In this document: one piece after another, positions 46,680-57,454 of the stretch | Layout: every line of letters starts with the position of its first letter | How positions within the stretch are numbered: the first letter of the stretch is position 1 | Source of the DNA: Rhizopus sp. PT2906 | Lineage: Eukaryota > Mucoromycota > Mucoromycetes > Mucorales > Rhizopodaceae | NCBI GenBank assembly: GCA_025529335.1 | Contig: JAMYHX010000077.1 | Location: forward strand, 1 to 64,000 | Length of the DNA: 64,000 nt | Reading direction: 5' to 3' | Notes under the pieces: generated by a model | What the model was told of the DNA's origin: nothing | The model's input: only the letters and a program-made list of their open reading frames with translations | The model's database searches: none | Made by a program: the position numbers and the translations under genes

Positions 46680-46834
46680 TTAAGAAAGAGAGAGAGAGAG
46701 AAAAAGCAGGAAAAAAAAAAAAGGGAATTTGATGTAACGCTATTTAAAGCTGATTTTAAAAATACATTGGTGATACAAAATGCTCTTTCTCTCTCACTAG
46801 TTCTTTTTTCCCTCTTTGTTCAGTAATTCCAAAG
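46680..46834. promoter_or_regulatory. Compact bidirectional promoter, GGA / DSC3
   Basis: Only 155 bp separate the divergent starts. It contains a (GA)n run at about 46685-46700, a poly(A) block (46711-46722), CGCTATTTAAAG (about 46737-46748) as a possible TATA-like element, and a pyrimidine block (46781-46818) just before DSC3. The two membrane-traffic or membrane-quality-control genes may be co-expressed, which is inference. Confidence 0.5.
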
Positions 46835-47674
46835 ATGGATCAAGATGAATACTATGATAATATTAACTTACATATAAGATGGTCTGATAGGCAAGATCTT
46901 GTTATTAATGCTGAGCCTGATGAAACTATATATTCTATTAAAGAAAAAGTATAAATACTTGTCATTATTGTTATTATTAAGTAACGCCCTGTCTTTGATA
47001 GATTCGTAATCTATCAGGAAATGCAAAGGATAAATACATTCGTCTCATTCACAACGGAAAAGTACTTGAAGATCAAAGGACATTAAAGAGTTATGGCATT
47101 GGCAAAATAAATATAACAAACTCAAAAGCAACACTGGAACCGCCCTCACCTGTCTATATCCATTGTTCACTATCCGACTATATACCAAAAGGCTCTTCCA
47201 TAAGCAATGTATGTCGTACATATACAATATACACCTTCTCTCACATCTTTTGTGTGTATAGAATCGTCCTCAAATCATACCACCCGTGGGCTTTGACAGG
47301 CTACGAGAATCAGGATTTACAGAAGAGGATATTCAGAATATAAGAGCGCAGTTTCATAGACTTCATGGAACAGATTATAACGATACATCAGAAGAAGCTA
47401 GAAATTTAGAAGAACAATGGATGGATAACACAGGAGAGACACTACCGGACGGCAGTAATGTACAAAGATAGATAATAGCGTCATATTAACTTTTAGGTTA
47501 GCTATTCAAGGCACCTACAAGGAAATGATGTGGGGGCTCATGTTTGGATTCTTTCTCGGCATCATTTGCTTATTTTGGTTTCGAGAGTCTGTCTTTTCGA
47601 GAAGACAACAATTAGGCATCATCGCTGGCATGTTGATCAACATATCATTTGGTGTTCTACACGTCTACTATTAA
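46835..47674 (+). CDS. DSC3: DSC E3 ubiquitin ligase complex subunit 3
   Basis: Membrane protein with an N-terminal ubiquitin-like fold, part of the Golgi/endosomal Dsc (TUL1) ubiquitin ligase that processes SREBP-type factors and degrades misplaced membrane proteins. Four exons. The start is MDQDEYYDNINLHIRWSDRQ, followed by ETIYSIKEK, IRNLSGNAKDKYIRLIHNGK and VLEDQRTLKSYGI (ubiquitin-like). Then IPPVGFDRLRESGFTEEDIQ and IRAQFHRLHG are typical of the DUF2407 C-terminal part. Two transmembrane helices near the end (MMWGLMFGFFLGIICLFWF; LGIIAGMLINISFGVLHVYY) close the protein. About 225 residues. Its stop lies 46 bp before the next gene. Confidence 0.88.
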
Positions 47675-47720
47675 AAATAGTTACACTGTCTTTTTTTTTC
47701 TTTTTCTTTTTTCTTTAAAA

Positions 47721-48647
47721 ATGTACTTGATTGTTCTTTTATGCTCTTGTTTAATCATATTGACAGCATTAAGCATATGTGCAAATCGATTTCATGAATT
47801 ACAGGCATCAGTTTTATCCTATGGAAAACTTAATTTACACAATACAAAAAAGCCAAAGACACGTTGGGCTCATTATCTATCCACCTTGACAGTCCCAAAG
47901 CACTACTTTAATCATTTCTACATTATTGGCTTATTATTTGGAATCAACTGTGCAATTGAATTGTATTTCCAAAAGGGTCTTGTATTTTATTTATTGCGTC
48001 AATGGGATCAACCCTCTGGATCACATCATTTACCTCAATTGCAATGTCAGGTTGGATTACTATTAGTGAACTTTCATCTTGCAAGACGTGTCTACGAATC
48101 CTTAATAATAGAAAGACCATCCAAAGAAGCTAGAATGCACATGTCCCATTATCTTACGGGAGTTGGGTTCTATGGTGCCATGGTACTTGGCACTTGGCTT
48201 GAAGGAGCTGTCCATCTTGGTGTATGGCCCTCAAGGACCATTGAAAAAGGTATATATATCATGTTTAAATCTTTATATATACTCATATCAACAGGTCATT
48301 GGAACTTGTCAACGCTCATCGCCCTATTGCTATTCTTTTATGCCAATTATCATCAATACCAATGTCACAGTATATTGGCCTCACTTCGATCGAATTCAAC
48401 AGAGAGATATTCTGTTCCCAGAGGTGACTGGTTTGAGTGGATCGTAGTACCTCATTACTTTGCAGACATTTTGATCTATGTCTCATTATGTATCTTGTAC
48501 CAATTCAAAAATATGACTCTTTTATGTGGTCTCATTTGGACTGCTGTTAATCTTTCAATCACTGCTAATCAAACATTTCTCTGGTATCAAAAGCATTTTC
48601 CTCATCGTCAAGAGAATCGTTGGAGAATAATCCCGGGCATTTATTAA
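47721..48647 (+). CDS. DFG10: Polyprenol (polyprenal) reductase, SRD5A3/DFG10 type
   Basis: ER membrane enzyme of the steroid 5-alpha-reductase family needed to make dolichol for N-glycosylation. Start at 47721 (MYLIVLLCSCLIILTALSIC); an in-frame Met 24 codons upstream would run through the T-rich leader. Several hydrophobic helices follow, then HLARRVYESLIIERPSKEAR, a family hallmark, and the C-terminal PRGDWFEWIVVPHYFADILI and YQKHFPHRQENRWRIIPGIY. The end matches the NADPH-binding C terminus of this family. A 45-nt segment (48250-48294) has GT...AG ends and no stop, so it may be an intron; without it the protein is 293 rather than 308 residues. Its stop is 5 bp from the stop of the convergent uS19m gene. 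Confidence 0.9.
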   Translation: MYLIVLLCSCLIILTALSICANRFHELQASVLSYGKLNLHNTKKPKTRWAHYLSTLTVPKHYFNHFYIIGLLFGINCAIELYFQKGLVFYLLRQWDQPSGSHHLPQLQCQVGLLLVNFHLARRVYESLIIERPSKEARMHMSHYLTGVGFYGAMVLGTWLEGAVHLGVWPSRTIEKGIYIMFKSLYILISTGHWNLSTLIALLLFFYANYHQYQCHSILASLRSNSTERYSVPRGDWFEWIVVPHYFADILIYVSLCILYQFKNMTLLCGLIWTAVNLSITANQTFLWYQKHFPHRQENRWRIIPGIY

Positions 48648-48652
48648 ACTGT

Positions 48653-48957
48653 TTATTTGTTCTTGGTAAAACGATAAGTGAATCGTTTTCTAGTGAATGA
48701 AAATTCCCCTAATTTGTGTCCAATCATCTCTTCGGTCACATGAACTGGTATATATTCTTTTCCGTTGTGCACTAAAAACTTCAATCCAACAAATGACGGT
48801 AAAATGGTGCAGCTACGAGCTATTGTACATGTCAGATATAATAAATAAACAAATAGTAATGCAAACCTTGTGTTGCAATAGGTGTTCCATTTTGAACAGC
48901 TTGTTTTAAACCAGGGAATGAAACAAAAAAGGGACCTTTCCAAGCTGAACGAGGCAT
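48653..48957 (-). CDS. RSM19: Mitochondrial ribosomal protein uS19m
   Basis: Small-subunit mitoribosomal protein S19. Two exons. Exon 1 from 48957 gives [16 protein letters not shown], then [14 protein letters not shown]. After a 47-nt intron (GTTTGC...AATAG), the second exon gives [40 protein letters not shown] and ends TKNK. SRSxxIxPxFVGxxxxVHNGKxxxPVxVxExMxGHKLGEF is the universal S19 core. About 85 residues, the normal length, with a very short or uncleaved mitochondrial signal. The open frame read through the intron at 48653-48943 is not the product. Confidence 0.95.
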
Positions 48958-49504
48958 GATATTAAAGAGAGAGAGAGAGTGAGTGAGTGAAAGAGTGAAA
49001 GCCACTTTACCCCTGTTGTGACCATTTCTTCCTTGACCAAAGCAGCTTTTTGATTGGCTGATCTTTTATATTCATGCCTAAGCTGTGCTGACCAGAGATC
49101 ATAATTATATAGACAAACAGTTACGCGAGCAGATATTATTAAATGCCGTACTTGATTATTTATGCATAACAATCGTGATAACTTTGAAATAGTATTGAAT
49201 GATTCCATTTAAGGCAATGCGCCTACATAAAATGGGTTGCCGATATCTTTTAAAATAAAGTACAGCTACCTGTTTGCCAGAAGAACATGATGATAGTCCA
49301 AGTTATCCCTTTTGGAAGTGGACGGCTTTATTAGTTTGTGATGTTTTCATGGTGACCTTGTCATTGTACTTTATCCTTTTTTAAAACAAGATAAACAAAC
49401 AAAGAAAAGGGTTTATGTTTTGCAGAAGAAAAAAAAAAAAAAACATGTATGCTTTAATGCATAATTAAATAAATTATATACAAGTGAGGGGGGGGGGACA
49501 AAGC
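48958..49504. other. Intergenic region uS19m / profilin
   Basis: Contains (GA)n plus (GAGT)n-like DNA at 48964-48990 just upstream of uS19m, and a poly(A) block at about 49428-49444 near the profilin 3' end. A run of nine G (about 49489-49497) directly precedes the profilin stop region. No gene supported. Confidence 0.35.
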
Positions 49505-49885
49505 TCAGTGCCCACTTTGGATTAATTGAGCGGCCAATTGCTCAATTGCCTTTTCGCTACTTTCCGGTTTCATACCGTCAGTATAAGTCCCAACCACGAC
49601 AACATGATTCGACTTGGCTATTGTCACTCCAGTCGTTCCTCTCTTTCCATAAATACTCGTTGCATCTGCTTTGAGTCCCATATAGGTGATACCCGCCACT
49701 CGAACACCTTGAGCGAAAACATGATTATAATCCCGAGAAAGAACGGCGATTCCTGCTGCTTCAGACGGAAGTAAATTGAAACCCGATGTTGATGCTAAAA
49801 CTTCACCTGTTTTTAATTCTATAATGGCTGCCTCAGCAACGTGTTCAGTTTCAACAAGTTCATTGATATACTTTTGCCAATTCAT
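49505..49885 (-). CDS. PFY1: Profilin
   Basis: Actin-monomer- and poly-proline-binding protein that promotes actin turnover and formin-driven polymerisation. Single coding exon, 126 residues, starting MNWQKYINELVETEHVAEAA at 49885; an in-frame upstream Met is in a GA/T-rich leader and rejected. The characteristic N-terminal W-x-x-Y-I, the central GITYMGLKADATSIYGKRGT (actin-binding strand, YGKRGTTGV) and the C-terminal TYTDGMKPESSEKAIEQLAA match fungal profilins. Intact. Confidence 0.95.
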   Translation of the reverse strand: MNWQKYINELVETEHVAEAAIIELKTGEVLASTSGFNLLPSEAAGIAVLSRDYNHVFAQGVRVAGITYMGLKADATSIYGKRGTTGVTIAKSNHVVVVGTYTDGMKPESSEKAIEQLAAQLIQSGH

Positions 49886-52128
49886 ATTGTAAATGAAAAA
49901 TGAAAAAAAAAAAGAGAGAGAGAGGGAAAGATGGTTATCCACTAAAAAGAAAGTGTGATATGAATGACCAAATGTTGACATAGGAGAGGGAAAGAAAGAG
50001 AGAACTCAGTAGTTTTCCATATTTGGATTTCTATATTTTACCCTTGTACTTTAGCCAACCATTCATCATTCGAGTATCGTTGATACCCAAAATTGACAAA
50101 CATCATGTATCGTTGACTTTGTTTAAACGGCTGCCAAGCACTGATTATTTGATAATAATACATATGCATTACTTTTGTAAACAGAGAGTACAGTACGATT
50201 TGGACAATATGCAAAGTATTATCTCTCAAAAGGTGACACATCGAAAGCGACAAGAGCTTGAGAAGACGATCCAGTAAATGACAGAGTTTCTATTCGTACT
50301 AACTCTTTGAACAGAAGTCCCAATGCCAACGTTATGGTTTCATTAAGCGCTCTGCATTACGCTTAAATGATTGTTTATAAAAAATTACAGTGTAATTTGA
50401 TGTGGTCTCTTGCTTTGAAATACAAAAACGACAAGTAGAAAAATGAAATATCCTTTAGTGACCAAAATCAAGCTCATATCATCAAATCCTTCAATTAAAG
50501 GGATTAAAATATCAAGGAGAGGCCTATTGGACAGGAAAAAAGCTAAATTAGACCCTGAACAAGTCTGTTTGGTCACGATATGATCAACTGAATATGACCA
50601 TCCACTCTTGTTAATGATCTCCTGTGACTTGTCTGAGGCTGGATGCATGGATGACAATGATCATCCTGTCAAAAGGAGCACAGTCGGCAGTGAGCATGTG
50701 GCTGCTCCCATGTCAAGCAATACTGATCAGTTTGAATGGTTTTTCAAAGACGGACAATCGACCAATGCGTCCGAATACCTATTCGATCTGTTTTACAGGT
50801 CAGTGGAGTAATACAGCCGATAAATACAAAATACTTTTTCAATGCAAACAATGGTAATTACAATTTAAACTACTGCCAAGCCTTTTTATAGTTAGATAGA
50901 TGATAATAAAAAGAAAAAAGGACAATGGGCTGTCATGCTTATTTACTATATCAAAAAGAGAGACCATTGATTGAGAGTAAATGGTGTCTGTGCTGACTAT
51001 CATGTTACATTGCTAGCTACTGTAATTTATTTTTATATTCATTGCACACAATTATGAATTGGAACGCTCGTGGTAGTGCTATGTACGACTACGGGGTTTA
51101 AGCTTTTGGTCATTGTTCACTTTAGTTTGTCAAACAGACTATATATTTCAAAGTCTCAGCCCCATCCTTTCTTTCCCTGGGGGTCCTTCGAATTGTGTAA
51201 GCGTACGCTCATAGCCTGAAGCAAGGTGTTCCACTTTGACCATATACGTGCGTATACCATCTCAGTATCCCAAAAATACAAAACAAAAATCGTCCCATTT
51301 CTTCAAGCAAATGACCAGAGAGAGATGATACAAGGAACTATTCCATAATAAATAAATCGTCCTCTTTTTGTATATGTAGATCGGATTTTAAATGGCAAGC
51401 TTGTTATGATGTAACCTTGGGTTTCCCACAAGAAAAATAGACTTTTTTTGCCATGGTTACACATCTCTTTGTTATCGCTCTTGCCCTATTGTGTTTCGAA
51501 AATAGTCTAGAAAACGCCCACTGTTTTTATTTGTGTCCAATCGAACGATTCCAACAAAGAATATAAACTTGCATATGAATCATCATTCATAGTTTATTGC
51601 TATGAATCCCCCCTTGTTTTCCCCTTTTTATATATGTGTGTGTGGGGTAAAGAATTTTTTCTCAAATGTTAAAATGAGGGCCAAGGGTGAATGATTATGT
51701 ATAAACAAGTAGGTGAGTTTAGCAGTGAGATCGTTTAGAAGTAACGTTGCACCATCATAGAAGAATGCGTACTATAATAACTTTAATAATGACGAATCTA
51801 TGGCTACAAGAAAGAAAGAAATATAGAAGAGATATGACATCAAGCTAGTAACCATCGTAAAGCGATGAAAAAAAAAAAGATGTACACGATGCATTGCTTT
51901 TTGTTTATGGTCTGGTGAGACAACATTCTTAATGATTATACTTTTTATGCATTTATTTAAAGCAACTGAGGTAAAGAAAAAAAATAGAGGGGGTATAGGT
52001 GCAAGATATTTATAAGATGCAATTTGCCATATGTACATATACGTCGATATATGTGGGTTGAATAGTATATATATATGTATGTATATATATATATATAAAT
52101 AAATATATATGTGTGTATTCAAATGATA
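49886..52128. other. Gene-poor region with unassigned fragments
   Basis: Minus-strand stretches near 50038-50253 (ending WQPFKQSQRYMMFVNFGYQR) and about 50240-50365 (NETITLALGLLFKELVRIET) look protein-like, but I cannot place them in a family or join them. Around 50400-50860 a minus-strand stretch (MSSMHPASDKSQEIINKSGW) is likewise unassigned. Right of 51.0 kb the DNA is AT-rich, with TATATA runs at 52064-52112 next to the F-box gene end. No intact gene supported. Confidence 0.3.
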
Positions 52129-53538
52129 TTAAAATGTTGTTTTGGTGGTAGGAAGAGGCGTTGAATTGGATCGCTCTACTTCTACAACAGTACTTGCCAA
52201 TGATTCATGATCACTAAGTGAGCTGTAACGCTGATTGTTATTGTTATTGATGCAATACGCTTCAGCCAGATATTTGTAACCTCGTTTGGTGACGCTTGTA
52301 CATCCCAATAATGAAATCTCCGATAAATGTCTACAATTATCAGCCAAGGCACGCACACCAGAATCAGTTAAACAAGCCCAATGAGAGAGATCAAGCCTCT
52401 TGAGATTCTTCAAGTGAATGGATACATACTCTATCGTACGATCACACACCAAGTCACGAACACGTTGTTGCTCCAATATGAAACGACGATGTCTTGCTGA
52501 TTCAGCGGACAGGGTGGGATGAATGTTGAGTTGATTTAACAGTTCAATAAAGCCAGATAACTCATGAATGTGTCTATCTGGATCAGAAACGGTAGCAGCA
52601 GCTGACCTTGACATGAGATCTGAACGAATCGGATTCTTCAAAGACATATCCAGCTGGGTGATATTAGGGCATTGCTTAACCAATTTGACAATATCCGTGT
52701 GCTTGAATGGTAAACGAGAGAGATCAATGGATTCTAATTTTGGACCACAATAACGACCCACTGCTTGAATTGTAGCACCTGTGAGAAGAGGACAATCGTT
52801 GATACGTAAATGTCGGATGGACTTTCCGGTAATGGTCATGAGACGAGTTACACCAGAGTGACCGATGTGAACACAGCCGTTCAGATGAAGTAGTTCGAGT
52901 TGATCACACACGGTAGACAAATAATACAAGCTACGATCGGTGATTTGTCGGCAGTTTGTCAACACGAGAGACTCTAGATTATGTGCAAGAGGGGCACGGG
53001 CTAAGAGTCGGAAGGATTCATCAGTGATAGCACGGCAATTGGTTAAGTTGAGCTTGGTTATGTTTGGACAATAATATATGATCTGTCGAATGGTCGAATC
53101 GTTCACGTGGTGAGCAATAAGTGATAGATCCAAAGATTGAATTGAATGACCATATTGTTGAAAATGTATAGGAAAGTAGATGGAAGGGAATTTTTGGCCA
53201 CAATTTAATATTGGCCTTAAAGGAGTAGCCACTTTCCAGAGAAGGGGGGTGATAATTTTCTTCCATTGTTTGGACACCATCAAACAATGATACAAGTCCT
53301 TTTGATCCAATTGATTGAATATGAGTAAGAGTATTTCAGTTGGTAAACTCTTAATTTTATTGTTCCTAGCAAGTCTTCTTCTTCTGCTGATGATCACTGG
53401 CATTTTCTTACATGATCGCTGTGGTCTAACAGGATAGTCATGTTTTGCAATATAAATAGCTGCTTTTATTGTTGAGATTATGTGAATGTATAACCAGATG
53501 AAGAAGTTGATCCAATCTATGACTGATTTTATAAACAT
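52129..53538 (-). CDS. F-box and leucine-rich-repeat protein
   Basis: Likely substrate receptor of an SCF ubiquitin ligase. The F-box (about residues 62-100: IKSLPTEILLLIFNQLDQKD, LYHCLMVSKQWKKIITPLLW) precedes AMN1/FBXL-type Cys-containing LRRs: NITKLNLTNCRAITDESF, ESLVLTNCRQITDRSLYYLS, ELLHLNGCVHIGHSGVTRL, HLRINDCPLLTGATIQAVG and KRLDLSHWACLTDSGVRALA. An insertion between repeats holds a charged helix (SARHRRFILEQQRVRDLV). 469 residues from 53538. The first 45 residues include a hydrophobic segment (WINFFIWLYIHIISTIKAAI) that could anchor it to a membrane. A start at the Met of MPVIISRRRR (53403) would omit it, so the start is uncertain. The substrate is unknown. Confidence 0.88.
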   Translation of the reverse strand: MFIKSVIDWINFFIWLYIHIISTIKAAIYIAKHDYPVRPQRSCKKMPVIISRRRRLARNNKIKSLPTEILLLIFNQLDQKDLYHCLMVSKQWKKIITPLLWKVATPLRPILNCGQKFPSIYFPIHFQQYGHSIQSLDLSLIAHHVNDSTIRQIIYYCPNITKLNLTNCRAITDESFRLLARAPLAHNLESLVLTNCRQITDRSLYYLSTVCDQLELLHLNGCVHIGHSGVTRLMTITGKSIRHLRINDCPLLTGATIQAVGRYCGPKLESIDLSRLPFKHTDIVKLVKQCPNITQLDMSLKNPIRSDLMSRSAAATVSDPDRHIHELSGFIELLNQLNIHPTLSAESARHRRFILEQQRVRDLVCDRTIEYVSIHLKNLKRLDLSHWACLTDSGVRALADNCRHLSEISLLGCTSVTKRGYKYLAEAYCINNNNNQRYSSLSDHESLASTVVEVERSNSTPLPTTKTTF

Positions 53539-56396
53539 TTTTAATATAAAAAAAAAGAGAAAAGAAAGAAGAAAGAAAGAAAAAGAAAAAGAAAAGAGAT
53601 GTATAAAATTATTTAAGAATAAAAAAAAAACGTTTCACTACCCCAACTATTTTATACTCACCCTTTCTTTCTTCTCTTTTCATAGTGTCCTTTTTAACCC
53701 CTCTCCTTCCATATATAAAAATATTTATATATAAAATAAATTTTATATATAAATAAATAAGGAACTTGACATGCAATAAAGCGGAAGTGTTACTTCCGAA
53801 CAGTGTCATACAAACCAACATCACATGTATCCTTTGTACTGTTTTCTTGAAACCATGTCATAGATTTTAGAACTCTATTTCACATTTAATTGGATCATTT
53901 GGATGTATTGTTTAATGCACCTTTCAATAAATACAAAATAGGGCTGGACCCATAGTTCTGCTACTTTCTCTCACAATATATATTTTGTTTATATTCTCAA
54001 TAAAAAAGATATACATTCCAGAAATAAATTACGTGCATATTGTATTTACAAGTATAAAAAGTAATCTTTATGAAATAAACAAGTTGTCTGGTTGTCAAAA
54101 TACGTATGCAAACCTACTCCACATTCACATACACATACATTTATACACACACACACTCAGCCAAAACAAGTAGTGGAGTTTAATTTTGATTAGTTACAAG
54201 TTTGACATTGATGGCTTTGATCTCCCTCCTTTTTTTTTTTTTTTTTTTTCATCCACTGTCTCTTGAGCTTCAAAGAAAAAGTTGTTTCTTTACAGAAAAA
54301 AGATGGACTAGTTCTTTGTTTACAGTTATTGTTACACTCATCCTTATGTCACGACATTTTTCTATATTCCTGCATCCCCGTCTTTTGTAAACAAAGGGAA
54401 GGATCCAAACAGGGAAAGAGAAGGGGAATAAATATTCAATAGGCGCGACTTTTAAAAAGTCATGTTTATTTATGTGTTTCATGTTGAGTGGATATTTGAA
54501 ACACGCGTGCTCCTACAAATTGTGTCTTTACTGTATCACCTTTTCCTTCTTTTTCTTTTTATTAAAAAAGTGTATCAAAAACAATTCATTTAAATCAACT
54601 GCTTGTTGCGACATTATGGTGAAGTAGACTCTAAGAAAGGAAAGAGCTACCACAGAGGACGTTTAACAAAAGAATCTTATGTAAAGCTCAAAGCAACAGA
54701 CAACCTCAATCGTTCAAACATCAACTATGATGATGATGTATATGAGGGAAGCAAGTGTCAAGAAGAATATGCTCCTTTATATACATTCTACAAAGTACAT
54801 CCAAGAATTATTTAGACTACCCAGTCTATAGTTCTTGATCATGTTTTTGTATACAAGGTCAAATTTGACGAGATTAGATCCATGTTTAGAGGTTTGACTC
54901 TTCAGACTGTGCATTGTTTCAGGTTGTGATAGTTTGATGATGAGACACGAGGAGTCATGTAACAGCTATTTTTGATAGACTTGGAATAAATGTGACAGTG
55001 CCTCCGTTTCTCATTAAAGCATATTCTTCACTACTTTTGTCTTTCGACATGATAGGTCTTAACTTTAATACGACATATTGATAAATGGGACAAGTATTCA
55101 GAAATGAAGGGGGGCATTACCATGACAAGATAACGCCCCCTATCCATAGCTCAACTGGTGTAGGAAGATACATTCACTCTCAAAGATATTCCCTAGACTG
55201 AATCCCATTCAGCGGTTCTGGTAGAGTTGTCAAGAGTAAAGCGAAGAAGAGTAAGTTTCTGCCAATGGTTAGAATTAGTAAAGTGATTTCAATGGATCTG
55301 TTACTCATTCTGCTAAATGTTTTGGTGAGTATCTCAACAAGGGAAGTACAATGAAGCATGTGTGCTTAACTGGAAGAAGAATACTTGAATATATTTAATG
55401 GAACTTGTTTAATTTACTGTTGAACACTTGCCAAGATATCAACGATTCGTGAATTAATTCAACTAGTAGAGCAACTGTTAATAATCGGGGATGTGCCTCA
55501 CTGCATATTGATTCATACTCCGCTTATCAGTTTTCTGACAGTGTCAATGCAACCTTGAACGTGTTGCTCACCTAGTAATTAGCACGTCAACCGTGTCAAC
55601 CTGAACAGTTTAAGCTTGAACAGTCTTGAGTGTATAAGGTAAAAAAAAGAGATGGAGACGCTTACTCTGTAATGCTTGGCTGCAGAAGCAACTATATTAT
55701 GCATGGTTGCAGACAGACGACTCGTAAAACGAGAAGATATGCACTGTCTTTGAAAGGTCAAATGATATAAAGATAGACATTATGATGCAATGTATTTATT
55801 GTTCTTAAATATTCAAACATTTAATTGTCTATTCACCAAATTTAAGTGTTATTGTAGTCTAAATCTAAAGTGAATAGAATTGAGCAAAGTGTACCCAAAC
55901 TGCTCTTTAAAGTCTCAAAATTCATTATTTATTATATTCATTCAATTCATCCCTTCTACTTTACTCAAGCTTGACTCTTCATTCTTTTAAACTTGTTAAA
56001 ACAAACTAAATTAGTCACTCGTTCAAATCAGGTTTTAAACAATCGAAGATCCAACTAAAGTAATTTTACTAGCTTAGGACTACTGACGTAAGAATTAATC
56101 CTGTTATTAAAGGAGCCACTTTTTTATTCCAACTACCTCTTCCATCCCTTTTTAATCAAAGACAATACGTTTTATCTTTTTGTGACCAATAAAATGAAAG
56201 GACAATAATACAAGAAGGATCTGTCTATACAAGAATATGATTGTATGATGATATGGATATAAATAGTAATATTGATCTTATTGTGTCCTTGTGTAATAAG
56301 AGTATTTCTCACAGTTGATATGTTTATCTCACCACAACGAAACCAGTTTTCCTTTCTTTTGAAGAATTTAGACTTTATTAAGTTGAAAAAACTGTA
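53539..56396. other. Gene-poor region with unassigned fragments
   Basis: The largest stretches are plus-strand 54603-54815 (DSKKGKSYHRGRLTKESYVK, unrecognised) and minus-strand 55761-55668 (CISSRFTSRLSATMHNIVAS, unrecognised). A possible hairpin pairs GGGGGCATTA (about 55110) with TAACGCCCCC (about 55131). AT-rich DNA and a T18-type tract (about 54233-54250) fill the rest. I infer decayed mobile-element DNA. Confidence 0.3.
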
Positions 56397-56806
56397 CTAT
56401 CGTTCTTCCATATCCCAGTAGATGACCAATTCATTTAAATTTTCCAATTCAAACTCAAACTCGACATCCTCGGTAAACTGCATTTCATGTACCAAGAGTG
56501 CAGGTATTGTGCAATCCTCCGATTCTCGTAAAATATAAGCTTGACTTGACTCTAAATCATCAATTTGAATTGAACCCTTTAGAACAGTGATATGGGCTTT
56601 TGATGGGAAATGATGGGGAGGCTTCATGAAGGTATAAGCGCTTATATATACACACACGCTTTGTAATATATGCTTACCAATGTTGTACCAGCTTTGAATT
56701 TCATTATTGTTTTCAAGTGTGGATTCTTGGTTATATTCTTCCATTGACCATCAAAGCAGGCAGGAAACTGAGGGATCGGGACATAATCTTGATTCATAGA
56801 AGTCAT
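56397..56806 (-). CDS. Small cupin-domain protein
   Basis: Two exons. Exon 1 from 56806 gives MTSMNQDYVPIPQFPACFDG, QWKNITKNPHLKTIMKFKAG and TTL. After a GTAAGC...TGAAG intron the second exon continues PPHHFPSKAHITVLKGSIQI and ends NELVIYWDMEER. G-x-x-L-PPHxFP...HITVLKGS is the first cupin motif (His-His metal ligands), as in ChrR-type anti-sigma/cupin_7 proteins, although the second His set is weak. About 100 residues. The open frame starting at 56744 is a frame error through the intron. The function is unknown; it may bind a metal. It is divergent from 56879 with only 72 bp between starts. Confidence 0.6.
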
Positions 56807-56878
56807 TATTCGTAGTTGTATTAATGATAAAGAAAAAAGAAAAAAGAAAAATAGAAAAAAGACCTTTTCAGTGGTTCA

Positions 56879-57446
56879 TTGGTTAAAAGTCACTTTGATC
56901 CCCTCTCTCTCGAACGCACAGATGCACATGAATTGGTCTCTTGTCGGAGATCTTTTTTATTTCAACTTGTACTGAATCATAAAGATCTTTTCCCGTTTAA
57001 GCAATTTCGTTTAGATGCCCAATTACGACGTAATGACGCTCAAATAACAACACATACACTATTGAATGCTTATTTTAACTTGTTTGGTTGAAATTAGGTT
57101 GGTTCCTTATTGGAGTACTTGTTTCAACATTCCACGATTTCTATTGGAGCTAATAACCCAAGAGCTTCAGGCACAAGATAAATTCGAGATCATATTGTCA
57201 TATCATACTCACATGACGCCTACTGCTATTTATCTTTATTCTTAATAAGCTATCATTCAATGTTTTGGTGTTGAGATAACAGAATATATACTTGATCGTG
57301 AACGAGAGACTATTCAACGTTATTATTTTCTATTTATTATGGGATTCATACCACTTGTATATATTTTGTATGAAAGTGTGGGCTTTTTAATAAATTATGA
57401 AGCTGTAATGAGAAGAAAATACCCGGATAAAAGGCAAAGACGATAG
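56879..57446 (+). CDS. Unresolved membrane-protein locus, frames broken
   Basis: Three protein-like pieces in order: 56879-57091 (SLERTDAHELVSCRRSFLFQ, NHKDLFPFKQFRLDAQLRRN); about 57093-57243 in another frame (LVPYWSTCFNIPRFLLELIT, KFEIILSYHTHMTPTAIYLY); and about 57290-57446 (EYILDRERETIQRYYFLFIM, then FIPLVYILYESVGFLINYEA, ending PDKRQRR). The last contains one or two transmembrane helices and a basic tail. Piece 3 can follow an AACAG acceptor, but the first junction would need an 11-nt intron (GTTGAAATTAG), which is not credible. Either there is an undetected exon arrangement, a sequencing or assembly frameshift, or a young pseudogene. I do not recognise the family. Confidence 0.4.
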
Positions 57447-57454
57447 GGGTAGCC

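Noticed and set aside
48653..48943. 96-residue minus-strand frame containing uS19 core
   Set aside because: It reads through the 47-nt intron in the wrong exon-1 frame; the spliced form restores the full uS19m sequence.
51772..52122. 116-residue open frame rich in Ile/Tyr
   Set aside because: Produced by TATA/ATAT dinucleotide repeats downstream of the F-box gene.
55140..55240. tRNA-like phrase (ATAGCTCAACTGGTGTAGG)
   Set aside because: It resembles a D-arm, but no matching T-arm (GGTTCGA-type), anticodon stem or acceptor pairing could be found at the right distance.
56397..56744. 115-residue open frame as the cupin product
   Set aside because: It translates the intron; splicing from 56806 gives the cupin motif in frame.
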